A stretch of 64,000 nt of DNA from Alphaproteobacteria bacterium (GCA_017307375.1 JAFKFH010000003.1:62001-126000); one strand, 5' to 3'; positions 50,459-59,578 are shown, counted from the stretch's first letter. Numbers and translations are program-made. Notes: a model not told the origin generated them from the letters alone.

Positions 50459-51486
50459 CCGGCATGGCTGATTTCGACATCGCCGTCCTCGCCGACCGCC
50501 TGCGCCCCAGGCTGCCGGGCGACTGGAACAACCTGACGGTCGACCGCTTCGTCGGCGGGCAATCGAATCCGACCTACCGCCTCGGCGCCGGCGGCCGTTC
50601 CTACGTGCTGCGCAAGCAGCCGCCGGGCAGGCTGCTGCCTTCGGCCCATGCGATCGATCGCGAATTCCGGGTGATGCAGGCACTGCACGCCGCGGGCTAC
50701 CCGGTGCCGCAACCGCTGCTCTATGTCGCCGAGCCCGAGATCGTCGGCACGCCGTTCTACGTGATGGCCCATGTCGCCGGCCGGGTGTTCAAGGACCCGG
50801 CGCTGCCCGGCCTGGCACCGGCCGAACGCGGGGCGATCTACCAGGCGATGGCCGAGGCCGAGGGCCGGCTACACCGGATCGATCCGGCGGCGGTCGGCCT
50901 GGATGATTTCGCCAAGCCGGGCACGGGCTTCTATGCCCGGCAGGTCGCACGCTGGACCGACCAGTACCGGGCGGTGGCCGACGGCCCCGTGCCGGCGATG
51001 GAAAGCCTGATCGACTGGCTGCCCCGCAACCTGCCGGCATCCGAGGAACGGCGCCTGTTCCACGGCGATTTCCGGCTGGAAAACCTGATCTTCCACCCGA
51101 CCGAGCCGCGGCTTCTCGCCGTGCTCGACTGGGAACTTGCGACGCTGGGCGATCCGCTTGCCGATCTCGCCTATTCGGCGATGGCCTGGCACCTGCCGCA
51201 GCGCGCCTTCGGGGGCTTCACCGATCGCGACATCACCGGCAGCGGCGTGCCGGGCGAGGGCGAGTACCTCGCCGCCTATTGCGCCGCGGCCGGGCGCCCG
51301 GCGATCGGCAACTGGGATTTCTACGTCGCCTTCGCGATGTTCCGCCTGGCCGCGATCCTCTACGGCGTGCTGCGCCGCGGGCTGGACGGCAATGCCGCGT
51401 CGCCCGACGCGATCGAACGCGGGCGTCTCGGCCTCGTCTGCGCCGAGGCCGGCTGGGAAGCCGCAAGCCGGGGGGCCGCGTCGTGA
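50455..51486 (+). CDS. APH/ACAD10-like phosphotransferase family protein
   Basis: A 343-residue kinase-fold protein of the aminoglycoside phosphotransferase family, ACAD10/11-N-terminal-like subgroup. It has FVGGQSNPTYRL (nucleotide loop), YVLRKQPPGRLLPSAH (ATP-binding Lys), the catalytic loop FHGDFRLENLIFHP and the metal site VLDWELATLGDPLADL. Relatives such as LvaA in levulinate catabolism phosphorylate 4-hydroxyacyl-CoAs. Such a step here is plausible and would be unusual, since no acyl-CoA dehydrogenase is present in the operon. It overlaps both neighbours by 4 bases. Confidence 0.88.
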   Translation: MTGMADFDIAVLADRLRPRLPGDWNNLTVDRFVGGQSNPTYRLGAGGRSYVLRKQPPGRLLPSAHAIDREFRVMQALHAAGYPVPQPLLYVAEPEIVGTPFYVMAHVAGRVFKDPALPGLAPAERGAIYQAMAEAEGRLHRIDPAAVGLDDFAKPGTGFYARQVARWTDQYRAVADGPVPAMESLIDWLPRNLPASEERRLFHGDFRLENLIFHPTEPRLLAVLDWELATLGDPLADLAYSAMAWHLPQRAFGGFTDRDITGSGVPGEGEYLAAYCAAAGRPAIGNWDFYVAFAMFRLAAILYGVLRRGLDGNAASPDAIERGRLGLVCAEAGWEAASRGAAS

Positions 51487-52334
51487 CCATCCATATCCTC
51501 AACGGCTTCGTCTATGGCGGGCTGCTCTACATCCTCTCGGTCGGCCTCGTGCTGATCTTCGGCCTGCGCCGCGTCGTCAACTTCGCCCATGGTGGCCTGT
51601 TCATGGTCGGGGCCTATGTCGGCTACGCCGTGGCGCTGCATGCCGGGTTCTTCACCGGCCTGGCGGCGGCGATAGCGGTGCTGGCGGCCATCGGCATCCT
51701 CCTCGACATCGGCGTCTTCCGCCCGCTGCAGCGCCACGACCCGCTGCTGACCGTGCTGGTCACCTTCGGCATCCTGCTGATCCTCGAAGACCTCGTCCGC
51801 TCGATCTGGGGCAAGGACTACGTCACGGTCTCGGTACCTGCGCTGCTGTCGGGCAATGTCGAGTTCCTCGGCCTGCAATATCCGGTCTATCGCCTGATGG
51901 TGATCGCCCTGGCCCTGGTCACGATGGCGGGGCTGACGCTGTGGCTGAAGCGCAGCGCGATCGGCCTGCATGTCCGGGCCTCCAGCGTCGATGCCGTGAC
52001 CACCGCGATGCAGGGCGTCAACACCGACCGGGTCTCGGCGACCGTGGTCGGCATCGGCGCGGCGCTCGCCGGCATGTCCGGCGTCGTCGCCGGACCGCTG
52101 CTGACCCTGTCGCCGTCGATGGGCAGCTACATCCTGGTGGACTGCTTCATCGTCGTCGTGGTCGGCGGCCTGGGCAGCTTCACCGGCGCCTTCCTGGCCG
52201 CGATGGCGATCGGGCAGATCCACAATTTCGGCATCGTCTACCTGCCCTGGGCCGCCTCCTCGATTCCGTTCCTGATCATGATCGGGGTGCTGATCTGGCG
52301 GCCGCAGGGCCTGGCCGGGGGTGCCTCGACATGA
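51483..52334 (+). CDS. livH: Branched-chain-type ABC transporter permease (LivH family)
   Basis: A 283-residue inner-membrane permease. It opens ILNGFVYGGLLYILSVGLVLIFG, with RRVVNFAHGGLFMVGAYVGY following, the LivH hallmark. About eight helices and the coupling segment GVNTDRVSATVVGIGAALAG are present. GTG 51483 overlaps the kinase stop. The family imports branched-chain amino acids but also aromatic and carboxylic acids. Here the context points to an acid fed into the CoA pathway. Confidence 0.94.
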   Translation: MTIHILNGFVYGGLLYILSVGLVLIFGLRRVVNFAHGGLFMVGAYVGYAVALHAGFFTGLAAAIAVLAAIGILLDIGVFRPLQRHDPLLTVLVTFGILLILEDLVRSIWGKDYVTVSVPALLSGNVEFLGLQYPVYRLMVIALALVTMAGLTLWLKRSAIGLHVRASSVDAVTTAMQGVNTDRVSATVVGIGAALAGMSGVVAGPLLTLSPSMGSYILVDCFIVVVVGGLGSFTGAFLAAMAIGQIHNFGIVYLPWAASSIPFLIMIGVLIWRPQGLAGGAST

Positions 52335-53335
52335 GCGTGCAGGCCGCAACCTCCCTGCCCGCCCCGGCGGCGCGCCCCGCCGCGATCGCCTTCGGCATCG
52401 CGCTGGCCGCGGCCGTCGTCGGCATCGTCCTGCCGCTGCTCGTGGCGTCGCCGGTGACGCTCAGCCTGGCGACGCAAGGCCTGACCAATGCGATCCTGGC
52501 GACGTCGGTCGGCTTTCTGATCCGCCAGTCGGGTTTCGTCTCGTTCGGCCACGCGACGTTCTTCGGCATGGGCGCGTATGTCACCGGGCTGCTGCTCAAG
52601 CATACCGGCCTGGCGCTCGAGGCGATCCTGCCGCTGGCCATCGCCTTGCCCGCGGCGCTGGCCTTCGTCGTCGGCCTCGTGGTCGTGCGCGTCTCGGGCG
52701 TCGCCTTCTCGATGCTGACGCTCGCGGTCGCCCAGGTCTTCTACGAGATCGTCGTCAAGTGGCGCGATTTCGCCGGCGGCGACGACGGGCTGTCGGTCAC
52801 CCTGCCGCCGAGGGTCTTCGGCCTGCCGACGACGCTGTTCCAGGAACCCGGCGACATGTTCCGCATCGTCTGGGTCACCCTCGTCGTCATCCTGTTCCTG
52901 CTGTTCCTGCTCGCGCGCTCGCGCTTCGGCCGGCTGTGCTTCGCGATCAAGGACAATGAGGAACGCGCCCGCTTCATCGGCTATCGCACGCTCATGCCCC
53001 GCGCCCTGGTCTTTGCGATCTCGGCGGCGATCGGCAGCATCGGCGGCGTGCTGTTCGTGCTCTACAACGGCTTCGTCTCGCCCGACGTACTGCACTGGAC
53101 GATGTCGGGCTCGGCGCTGGTGATGGCGATCATCGGCGGCGCCGAATTCCTGATCGGGCCGGCGATCGGCGCGGTCGTCTTCCTCGCCGCCAAGGACAAG
53201 CTGGGCGACATCACCGAACATTGGCAGGCGATCATCGGCTTCACCCTGATCCTCGTCACCGTCAGGTGGCCGCACGGCCTGGTCGGAACCATCTGGCACT
53301 GGATCAGGCGGCGCGGCCGCGGGGGGCGGGCATGA
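52331..53335 (+). CDS. livM: Branched-chain-type ABC transporter permease (LivM family)
   Basis: A 334-residue permease with about ten helices. It has the LivM motif RQSGFVSFGHATFFGMGAYVTG, RVSGVAFSMLTLAVAQVFYEI and the coupling segment AIKDNEERARFIGYRT. It ends WPHGLVGTIWHWI. It overlaps livH and livG by ATGA, as expected for a stoichiometric complex. Confidence 0.95.
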   Translation: MSVQAATSLPAPAARPAAIAFGIALAAAVVGIVLPLLVASPVTLSLATQGLTNAILATSVGFLIRQSGFVSFGHATFFGMGAYVTGLLLKHTGLALEAILPLAIALPAALAFVVGLVVVRVSGVAFSMLTLAVAQVFYEIVVKWRDFAGGDDGLSVTLPPRVFGLPTTLFQEPGDMFRIVWVTLVVILFLLFLLARSRFGRLCFAIKDNEERARFIGYRTLMPRALVFAISAAIGSIGGVLFVLYNGFVSPDVLHWTMSGSALVMAIIGGAEFLIGPAIGAVVFLAAKDKLGDITEHWQAIIGFTLILVTVRWPHGLVGTIWHWIRRRGRGGRA

Positions 53336-54036
53336 CGACGCCGGCATTGCAAGGCATCGGCCTGTCGCGGCACTACGGCGGCTTCGCCGCCTTGCGCAAC
53401 GTCGACATCGCCGTCCCGGCGGGCGAGATCCGCGGGCTGATCGGGCCGAACGGCGCCGGCAAGTCGACCCTGATCGACGTGCTGTCGGGCCGCGCCGGCA
53501 AATGGTCGGGCCAGGTGCTGATGGCCGGCACCGACGTCAGCCGGCATTCGCCGCAGATGCGGCGCCGGCACGGCATGGCCCGATCGTTCCAGCGCACCTC
53601 GATCTTCCCCAACCTGGCGGTGCGCGAGCAGCTGGAGCTGGCCGCCCACCATGGCGGCGGCGTCGACGAAGTGCTGGAACAGCTGAAGCTGGACGGGCTC
53701 GGCACCGGCCCGGCCTCGGAACTGTCCTATGGCGACCAGCGCCGGCTGGACCTCGCCCTGGCCCTGATCGGGCGGCCGCGCGTGCTGCTGCTGGACGAGC
53801 CGGCGGCCGGCCTGACGGTGCAGGAATCGCTCGACCTGGCGCGGCTGCTGCGCGACCTGGTCAAGAGCTGGGGGGTCACCGTGCTGCTGGTCGAGCACGA
53901 CATGGAGGTCGTGTTCTCGATCTGCGACCGCATCACCGTGCTGCATCTGGGCGAACGGCTGATGGAAGGCACGCCCGACGAGGTGCGCAGAAGCCCCGAG
54001 GTCGTCACCGCCTATCTCGGGAGGTCGGCACATTGA
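53332..54036 (+). CDS. livG: Branched-chain-type ABC transporter ATPase (LivG family)
   Basis: A 234-residue ATPase. It has Walker A GPNGAGKST, signature LSYGDQRRLDLALAL, Walker B VLLLDEPAAGLT and H-loop LLVEHDMEVVF. The region ARSFQRTSIFPNLAVREQL is the LivG Q-loop. It is a little shorter than E. coli LivG (255). Forms the ATPase pair with the next gene. Confidence 0.95.
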   Translation: MTTPALQGIGLSRHYGGFAALRNVDIAVPAGEIRGLIGPNGAGKSTLIDVLSGRAGKWSGQVLMAGTDVSRHSPQMRRRHGMARSFQRTSIFPNLAVREQLELAAHHGGGVDEVLEQLKLDGLGTGPASELSYGDQRRLDLALALIGRPRVLLLDEPAAGLTVQESLDLARLLRDLVKSWGVTVLLVEHDMEVVFSICDRITVLHLGERLMEGTPDEVRRSPEVVTAYLGRSAH

Positions 54037-54728
54037 CCCTGCTCTCCTTCCGCGACGTCGCCAGCTACTACGGTTCGGCCCGCATCCTCGACGGCGTCAG
54101 CCTCGAGGTCGGGCCGGGCGAGCGCATCGGCGTGCTCGGCCGCAACGGGGTCGGCAAGACCACCGTGGCCAACACCATTCTGGGCATCGCCACGATGAAG
54201 GCGGGCCGCCTCGAGATCGGCGGGCGCGAGATGAAGGCCCCCCGGCATTTCGATGCCGCGCATGCCGGGATCAGCATCGTGCCGCAGGGCCGGCGCATCA
54301 TCCCGGTGCTGACGGTGCGGGAAAACCTGCAGCTGGGCGCGGCGACGCGCCGGCCCGGCCCCTGGACCGTCGAGGCGATCTACGACCTGTTCCCGATCCT
54401 GCGCGAACGTGCCGACCGGCCCGGCACGGCGCTGTCGGGCGGGCAGCAGCAGATGCTGGCGATCGGCCGGGCGCTGATGGCCAACCCCGATCTTCTCGTG
54501 CTCGACGAGCCCAGCGAAGGGCTGGCCCCGGTGATCGTGGACCAGCTGGTCGACGTGCTCAACCGGCTGGGTCGCGCCGGCACGGCGATCATGCTGATCG
54601 AACAGAACATCGGTTTCGTGCGCGACGTGGTCGAACGCTACTACGTGCTGTCGAAAGGCCGGGTGGTCGACCAGGGGCGTCTCGACGGCGTCTCGCTCGA
54701 GGCGCTGAAGGCCCATGTCTCGGTATAG
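54033..54728 (+). CDS. livF: Branched-chain-type ABC transporter ATPase (LivF family)
   Basis: A 231-residue ATPase. It has Walker A GRNGVGKTT, Q-loop ISIVPQGRRIIPVLTVRENL, signature LSGGQQQMLAIGRAL, Walker B LLVLDEPSEGLAP and H-loop MLIEQNIGFV. The start is TTG 54033, which overlaps the livG stop (TTGA) and has GGGAGG 8 bases upstream; no later start keeps the first strand of the fold. Confidence 0.94.
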   Translation: MTLLSFRDVASYYGSARILDGVSLEVGPGERIGVLGRNGVGKTTVANTILGIATMKAGRLEIGGREMKAPRHFDAAHAGISIVPQGRRIIPVLTVRENLQLGAATRRPGPWTVEAIYDLFPILRERADRPGTALSGGQQQMLAIGRALMANPDLLVLDEPSEGLAPVIVDQLVDVLNRLGRAGTAIMLIEQNIGFVRDVVERYYVLSKGRVVDQGRLDGVSLEALKAHVSV

Positions 54729-54767
54729 CGGCTAACCAACGAAGACCAAGAAGGAGGAGGAGCGACA

Positions 54768-55952
54768 ATGAACAGGAAATGGGTGGCGGCGGCAGCCGTG
54801 GCGACGGCGCTGGCCTGGGGCGGCCCCGCCCTGGCGCAGGACATCCGGGTCGGCGTGCCGACCTCGCTGTCCGGCCCGTGGGCCGATCTGGGCAACCAGG
54901 TCAAGCGCGCGGTGGATTTCGCGGTCAACGAGCAGAACGCCGCCGGCGGCCTGCTCGGCCGCAAGATCGCGGTCGAGTATCTCGACAGCGAGGGCAAGCC
55001 CGAGGTCGCGCGCAAGCAGGCGGAAAAGCTGGCGCTTTCGGGCAACAAGCTGCTGGTCGGGCTGATCGCCTCGGGCGAGGGTCTCGCCATCGCCCCGATG
55101 GTCGGCCGGTGGGACGCGCTGTACCTTTCGACCATCAACAAGACCGACAAGCTGACCGGCGACACCTGCCAGCCGCGCGTCTTCCGCGTCAACCGCCCCG
55201 ACGCCGCCGACGCGGTCACGGTCAAGCCCTGGCTTGCCACTCGCAAGGAGATGAAGTGGGCCATCATGGCCAACGACATCGCCTGGGGCCGCAATTCGGG
55301 CGAGAGCTTCTCCAAGGGCGCGCAAAGCCTGGGCAAGCAGATCGTCTCCGAGAACTACGCCGCCGCCGGCGCCAATGACTTTGCCCCCTACATCCAGAAG
55401 ATCAAGGATGCCGGGGCCGAGGGCGTGTGGGTGGCGCTGGCCGGCCGCGACGCCCTGAACTTCGCCCAGCAGGCCAAGCAGTTCGGCCTGCTGGACAAGA
55501 CCACCGTCGCCGGGGTCTCGTTCGTCACCGACAACACCGTCGCCACGCTGGGCGACGTGTCGAAGGGCATCTACGGCATCGTCAACTACTCGTCGACCCT
55601 CGATACCCCGGCCAACCAGAAGTTCGTCAAGGCCTGGCAGGCGGCTTATCCCGGCACCGAGCCGTCGAACTTCGAGGGTGAAACCTATATCGGCATGCAG
55701 GTGCTGTTCGAGGCGATCAGGAAGGCCAGCAGCGACAAGCCCGGCGACGTGGCCAAGGCGATGGCGGGCGCGACCTTCGACACGATCCTGGGCAAGCAGG
55801 TGATGCGGGCCGCCGACCACCAGCTGGAAGGGCCGAACTTCTTCGGCATCGTCGCCGAGCAGGGCGGCAAGCTGCGCCCGGTCATCCAGAACACCATTCC
55901 GGCGGCCGAGGCCCTGCCGCCGCCCGACGGCTCCTGCAAGCTGCCGTCGTAA
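54768..55952 (+). CDS. livK: Branched-chain-type periplasmic substrate-binding protein (LivK family)
   Basis: A 394-residue periplasmic binding protein with signal peptide (VAAAAVATALAWGGPALAQ). IRVGVPTSLSGPWADLGNQV and the type I periplasmic fold (AWGRNSGESFSKGAQSLG; GVSFVTDNTVATLGD) place it in the Leu/Ile/Val-binding superfamily, in the subgroup linked with aromatic or carboxylic acids. AAGGAGGAGGAG precedes the ATG, a very strong site suited to the high dose of a binding protein. It is last in the operon and is followed by a terminator. The ligand is unknown. Confidence 0.94.
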   Translation: MNRKWVAAAAVATALAWGGPALAQDIRVGVPTSLSGPWADLGNQVKRAVDFAVNEQNAAGGLLGRKIAVEYLDSEGKPEVARKQAEKLALSGNKLLVGLIASGEGLAIAPMVGRWDALYLSTINKTDKLTGDTCQPRVFRVNRPDAADAVTVKPWLATRKEMKWAIMANDIAWGRNSGESFSKGAQSLGKQIVSENYAAAGANDFAPYIQKIKDAGAEGVWVALAGRDALNFAQQAKQFGLLDKTTVAGVSFVTDNTVATLGDVSKGIYGIVNYSSTLDTPANQKFVKAWQAAYPGTEPSNFEGETYIGMQVLFEAIRKASSDKPGDVAKAMAGATFDTILGKQVMRAADHQLEGPNFFGIVAEQGGKLRPVIQNTIPAAEALPPPDGSCKLPS

Positions 55953-55974
55953 CCGTTGCCGTTGCACCTCCCCG

Positions 55975-56007
55975 CCCCCCGGCTTCGCCCCCGGGGGGTT
56001 CTTTTTT
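55975..56007 (+). terminator. Terminator of the acyl-CoA / ABC operon
   Basis: Stem CCCCCCGG / CCGGGGGG (8 bp, 8-base loop) is followed by TTCTTTTTT, 22 bases past the livK stop. Confidence 0.93.
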
Positions 56008-56108
56008 GCTATTCCCTGCCGGCATGGCACGAGGGCTTGAAATTTGCCCCCGTCGCCTGATTTCCTGGGGTCGGGGGTCGTCCCCGCCATTGATGGGATC
56101 GCTAGTAC

Positions 56109-57110
56109 ATGCCGGCTCTGTCCATTCTCGATCTTTCGCCGGTGATTCAGGGCGAAACGCCCGCCGAGGCGCTGCGCAAGTCGCTCGATCTCGCCCGCAA
56201 TGCCGAGCGGCTCGGCTATCGCCGCTACTGGGTGGCCGAGCATCACAACATGGTCGGCATCGCCAGCGCCGCGACCTCGGTGGTGATCGGCTATATCGCC
56301 GGCGGCACGGCAAGGATCCGGGTCGGGGCGGGCGGCATCATGCTGCCCAACCATTCGCCGATGGTGATCGCCGAGCAGTTCGGGACGCTCGAATCGCTCT
56401 ATCCCGGCCGTATCGACCTGGGGCTGGGCCGCGCTCCCGGCACCGATCAGCGCACGCTGCGCGCGCTGCGCCGCGACCCTGCCGCGGCCGACAATTTCCC
56501 GCAGGACGTGGTCGAGCTGCAGGCGCTGCTGGGCCCCGCGCAGCCTGGCCAGACCATCCAGGCGGTGCCGGGCACCGACACCAACGTGCCGCTGTGGATC
56601 CTCGGCTCGAGCCTGTTCGGCGCCCAGCTGGCGGCGATGCTGGGGCTGCCCTATGCCTTCGCCTCGCATTTCGCGCCCGACGCGCTGATGAGTGCCTTGA
56701 ACATCTACCGCGAGCGCTTCGAGAAATCGGCCCAGCTCGACAAGCCCCATGCGATGGTCGGCTGCAACGTCATCGCCGCGCCCACGGATGCCGAGGCGAA
56801 GTACCTGTTCACCTCGCCCCAGCAATCCTTCACCAACCTGTTCCGCGGCACCCGCGGCCGGTTGCGGCCGCCGATCGACGATATCGACACCTACTGGACC
56901 CCGGCCGAGAAGGCGCAGGCTTCCGGCATGCTGCGCTGTTCGTTCGTCGGCGGCCCGGAGACGATCAGGCGCGAGCTGGCGAAGTTCCTGGAGGATACCC
57001 GGGCCGACGAACTGATGGTGGCCGCCGCGATCTACGACCACGCCCACCGCGTCCGTTCCTACGAGATCCTGGCCGAGGTCGGCCGCTCGCTTGGGCTGGA
57101 GCTGGCCTAG
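56109..57110 (+). CDS. Luciferase-like (LLM class) flavin-dependent monooxygenase
   Basis: A 333-residue TIM-barrel flavoenzyme of the MsnO8/YhbW group. It opens [19 protein letters not shown], with [41 protein letters not shown] and [15 protein letters not shown], all typical of this group. It would use FMNH2 and O2 on an unknown small molecule. It is isolated between a terminator and the toxin-antitoxin locus, and I see no obvious partner flavin reductase. Confidence 0.93.
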   Translation: MPALSILDLSPVIQGETPAEALRKSLDLARNAERLGYRRYWVAEHHNMVGIASAATSVVIGYIAGGTARIRVGAGGIMLPNHSPMVIAEQFGTLESLYPGRIDLGLGRAPGTDQRTLRALRRDPAAADNFPQDVVELQALLGPAQPGQTIQAVPGTDTNVPLWILGSSLFGAQLAAMLGLPYAFASHFAPDALMSALNIYRERFEKSAQLDKPHAMVGCNVIAAPTDAEAKYLFTSPQQSFTNLFRGTRGRLRPPIDDIDTYWTPAEKAQASGMLRCSFVGGPETIRRELAKFLEDTRADELMVAAAIYDHAHRVRSYEILAEVGRSLGLELA

Positions 57111-57139
57111 GAAGTACGCCTTCCTCGCATTGCGCGAAT

Positions 57140-57155
57140 GTAACCTATAGGTTAC
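57140..57155. promoter_or_regulatory. Perfect 16-bp palindrome, toxin-antitoxin operator
   Basis: GTAACCTATAGGTTAC reads identically on both strands and ends 9 bases before the toxin start codon. A site of this form and place is typical of autoregulated type II toxin-antitoxin operons. Confidence 0.8.
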
Positions 57156-57164
57156 GTTGGGGTG

Positions 57165-57503
57165 ATGTATGAGCTTCTACTGACCGATGGCTTTACTGCT
57201 TGGTTGAAAGCTCTCAAGGATCATGTGGGCGCTGCCGCCATCGCCATGCGGCTGAACCGACTAGCGAAAGGCAATGCTGGCGACGTCGCACCGATCGGCA
57301 AGGGGCTGTCGGAGCTGCGCATTGATCACGGCCCGGGCTATCGCGTCTATTTCATGCGGCACGGCCAAAGAGTTTATGTCGTCCTTGGCGGGGGCATAAA
57401 GCGAACTCAAGCTGCCGACATAGAGGCGGCCCAGAGGCTGGCCGCAGATATCAGGCAGTCCCTTGGAGATGAGGGAAAGAGCAGTGGCAAAGATAAAACT
57501 TAA
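57165..57503 (+). CDS. Type II toxin, RelE/ParE superfamily (HigB / PF05973-like)
   Basis: A 112-residue small basic protein with the addiction-module killer pattern: MYELLLTDGFTAWLKALKD, AIAMRLNRLAKGNAGDVAPIG, GLSELRIDHGPGYRVYFMRHG and VVLGGGIKRTQAADI. Such toxins are usually ribosome-dependent mRNA interferases. ATG 57165 gives the family start; a GTG one codon earlier is also possible. The toxin gene comes first and its end overlaps the antitoxin start by 20 bases, the order of HigBA-type modules. Confidence 0.9.
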   Translation: MYELLLTDGFTAWLKALKDHVGAAAIAMRLNRLAKGNAGDVAPIGKGLSELRIDHGPGYRVYFMRHGQRVYVVLGGGIKRTQAADIEAAQRLAADIRQSLGDEGKSSGKDKT

Positions 57504-57810
57504 GGCCTTCGATCCGGCAGAATTTCTACATACGCCGGAGCGCCAGGCGGCTTATCTCAATGAGGCTTTTGCCAGCCGAGATCCGGCGGAGGTAGCTGAC
57601 GCGCTGGGAACGATTGCTAGGGCACGGGGCATGGCTAAGGTCGCAAAGAATTCAGGTCTGGCGCGCGAAGCGCTCTATCGTGGCCTGAGCCGCACCGGCA
57701 ATCCGGAATTGGGCACCGTGCTGAAAGTGATGGATGCCCTCAATCTTAAGATTGCGGTTGACGCGGATACGCCTCGGCCACGGCGTCCCACGGCCAAGAG
57801 CGCCTCCTGA
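57484..57810 (+). CDS. Type II antitoxin, HigA-like HTH protein
   Basis: A 108-residue protein of the addiction-module antidote group: AFDPAEFLHTPERQAAYLNE, DALGTIARARGMAKVAKNSG (helix-turn-helix), LAREALYRGLSRTGNPELGTVLKVM and a short Ser/Arg/Pro tail. GTG 57484 is chosen because GAGGGA lies 7 bases upstream; an ATG at 57469 lacks proper spacing. It should neutralise the toxin and bind the palindrome at 57140. Base composition is clearly lower in GC than in the neighbouring operons (about 48% in 57481-57540), which suggests transfer. Confidence 0.88.
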   Translation: MAKIKLKAFDPAEFLHTPERQAAYLNEAFASRDPAEVADALGTIARARGMAKVAKNSGLAREALYRGLSRTGNPELGTVLKVMDALNLKIAVDADTPRPRRPTAKSAS

Positions 57811-57823
57811 TCAGGGGTGTGGA

Positions 57824-58081
57824 ATGCCGGCCCGCACCGTCTCCAGAAGAGGTCAGGTCGCGCTGGGCAAAGATCTCCTGGCGCATATGGGGGTCCGGCC
57901 GGGCGACAAAATCCACGTCGAGATGATGGGCGATGGATTGATCCGCCTGGAGGCAGAAAAGCCAATGACTCATCCCACCGGCAAGATCTCGGATATCTTC
58001 GGCCTGCTGAAGCGGGAAGGAGGACCATCACTCTCGATTGATGAGATCAACGAGATTTCCGGCCCTCCCGGCGAGATATGA
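57824..58081 (+). CDS. AbrB/MazE-like antitoxin-type DNA-binding protein
   Basis: An 85-residue protein with the SpoVT-AbrB swapped-hairpin pattern: ARTVSRRGQVALGKDLLAHMGVRPGDKIHVEM followed by GDGLIRLEAEKP. It starts at ATG 57824 after AGGGG, 13 bases past the HigA-like stop, so it is probably co-transcribed. MazE/VapB-type antitoxins of this fold normally have a PIN or MazF toxin directly after them; none is present, as the next gene is on the other strand. It may be a third, regulatory member of the module or an orphan. Confidence 0.85.
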   Translation: MPARTVSRRGQVALGKDLLAHMGVRPGDKIHVEMMGDGLIRLEAEKPMTHPTGKISDIFGLLKREGGPSLSIDEINEISGPPGEI

Positions 58082-58085
58082 GCCC

Positions 58086-59573
58086 CTACCCCGCGTAGAG
58101 ATCCCTGTATTTCTCGCGCAGCACGTTCTTCTGGACCTTGCCCATGGTGTTGCGCGGCAGGTCGTCGACGAACAGCACGCGCTTGGGCTGCTTGTAGCGG
58201 GCCAGACGGCCGTCGAGGGCCGCGAGGACTTCGGCCTCGCCGAGTGACGCGCCGGGCTTGCGCACCACCACCGCCGTCACCCCCTCGCCGAAGTCCCGGT
58301 GCGGCAGGCCGATGACCGCCGATTCGACGACACCGTCGAGCGCGTCGATCTCGCCCTCGACCTCCTTCGGATAGACGTTGTAGCCGCCCGAGATCACGAG
58401 GTCCTTGCCGCGGCCCGAGATCTGGACGTAGCCGGCGGCATCGATCAGGCCGAGATCGCCCGAGATGAAGAAGCCGTCGGGGCGGAATTCGGCGGCCGTC
58501 TTTTCCGGCATGCGCCAATAGCCCTGGAAGACGTTGGGGCCACGGATCTCGATCATGCCGATCTCGCCGTTCGGCAATGCGCGCCCGCTTTCCGGATCGA
58601 CCACGCGCACCTCGACCCCCGGCAGCGGCGGGCCCACCGTGCCGGCGACCCGCGGGCCGTCATAGGGGTTCGACGTGTTCATGTTGGTCTCGGTCATGCC
58701 ATAGCGCTCGAGGATGGCGTGACCAGTGCGCTGCCTCCAGGCCTCGTGGGTCTCGGCCAGCAGCGGCGCCGAACCCGAGACGAACAGGCGGATGTTCGCG
58801 GTCGCCGCCTGGTCGAGCCCCGGGTCCTGCAGCAGGCGGACATAGAAGGTCGGCACGCCCATCATCACCGTCGTCTGCGGCAGCAGCCGCAGGATCTCGG
58901 CCGGGTCGAAGCGCGTCAGGAAGATCATCGACGCGCCCGACAGCAGGATGACGTTGGTGGCGACGAACAGGCCGTGGGTATGGAAGATCGGCAAGGCGTG
59001 CAGCAGCACGTCCGAGCGGGTGAAGCGCCAGCTGTCGACCAGGGTCGACGCGTTCGAGGCGAGGTTGCGATGGCTGAGCATCGCGCCCTTCGAGCGCCCC
59101 GTCGTGCCCGAGGTATAGAGGATCGCGGCGAGATCGTCGGGGCCGCGGGCGACGTCGGCGAATTCTGCCGACTGGCCGGCCGCGCGCGCCGCGAAGGCGG
59201 CAAGCGTCTCGGCCTGCGGGCCCATCGCGGTGATCGCCTCGACCCGATCGGCGCCGCAGATCACCAGGCGGGGTTCGGCATCACCGACGAAGTACTCGAC
59301 CTCGTTGAGCGTATAGGCGGTGTTCAGCGGCAGGAAGATTGCGCCGGCGCGCACGCAGGCGAGATAGAGCAGGATGGCGTCGGGGCTTTTCTCGACCTGC
59401 ACCGCCACCCGGTCGCCCGGCTTGACGCCGGATTGCAGCAGCAGATTGGCCATCCGGCCCGAACGGGCCAGCAGATCTCCATAGGAAAGCCGCAGGCCGC
59501 CCGGCGTCGACAGGAAGGTGGCATCGGCCGCCGGCATCGCCGCGCGGATCGCGTCGAACAGATGATTGGTCAT
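58086..59573 (-). CDS. matB: Malonyl-CoA synthetase
   Basis: A 495-residue adenylate-forming ligase that turns malonate, CoA and ATP into malonyl-CoA. It has the P-loop LYTSGTTGRSKGAMLSH, YGMTETNMNTSNPYDGPR, VAGTVGPPLPGVEVRV, ISGRGKDLVISGGYNVYPKE and the catalytic Lys in PRNTMGKVQKN. The NTSNPYDGPR stretch is typical of MatB. ATG 59573 lies 5 bases after the decarboxylase stop. It is the last gene of the malonate operon. Confidence 0.94.
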   Translation of the reverse strand: MTNHLFDAIRAAMPAADATFLSTPGGLRLSYGDLLARSGRMANLLLQSGVKPGDRVAVQVEKSPDAILLYLACVRAGAIFLPLNTAYTLNEVEYFVGDAEPRLVICGADRVEAITAMGPQAETLAAFAARAAGQSAEFADVARGPDDLAAILYTSGTTGRSKGAMLSHRNLASNASTLVDSWRFTRSDVLLHALPIFHTHGLFVATNVILLSGASMIFLTRFDPAEILRLLPQTTVMMGVPTFYVRLLQDPGLDQAATANIRLFVSGSAPLLAETHEAWRQRTGHAILERYGMTETNMNTSNPYDGPRVAGTVGPPLPGVEVRVVDPESGRALPNGEIGMIEIRGPNVFQGYWRMPEKTAAEFRPDGFFISGDLGLIDAAGYVQISGRGKDLVISGGYNVYPKEVEGEIDALDGVVESAVIGLPHRDFGEGVTAVVVRKPGASLGEAEVLAALDGRLARYKQPKRVLFVDDLPRNTMGKVQKNVLREKYRDLYAG

Positions 59574-59578
59574 GGTCC

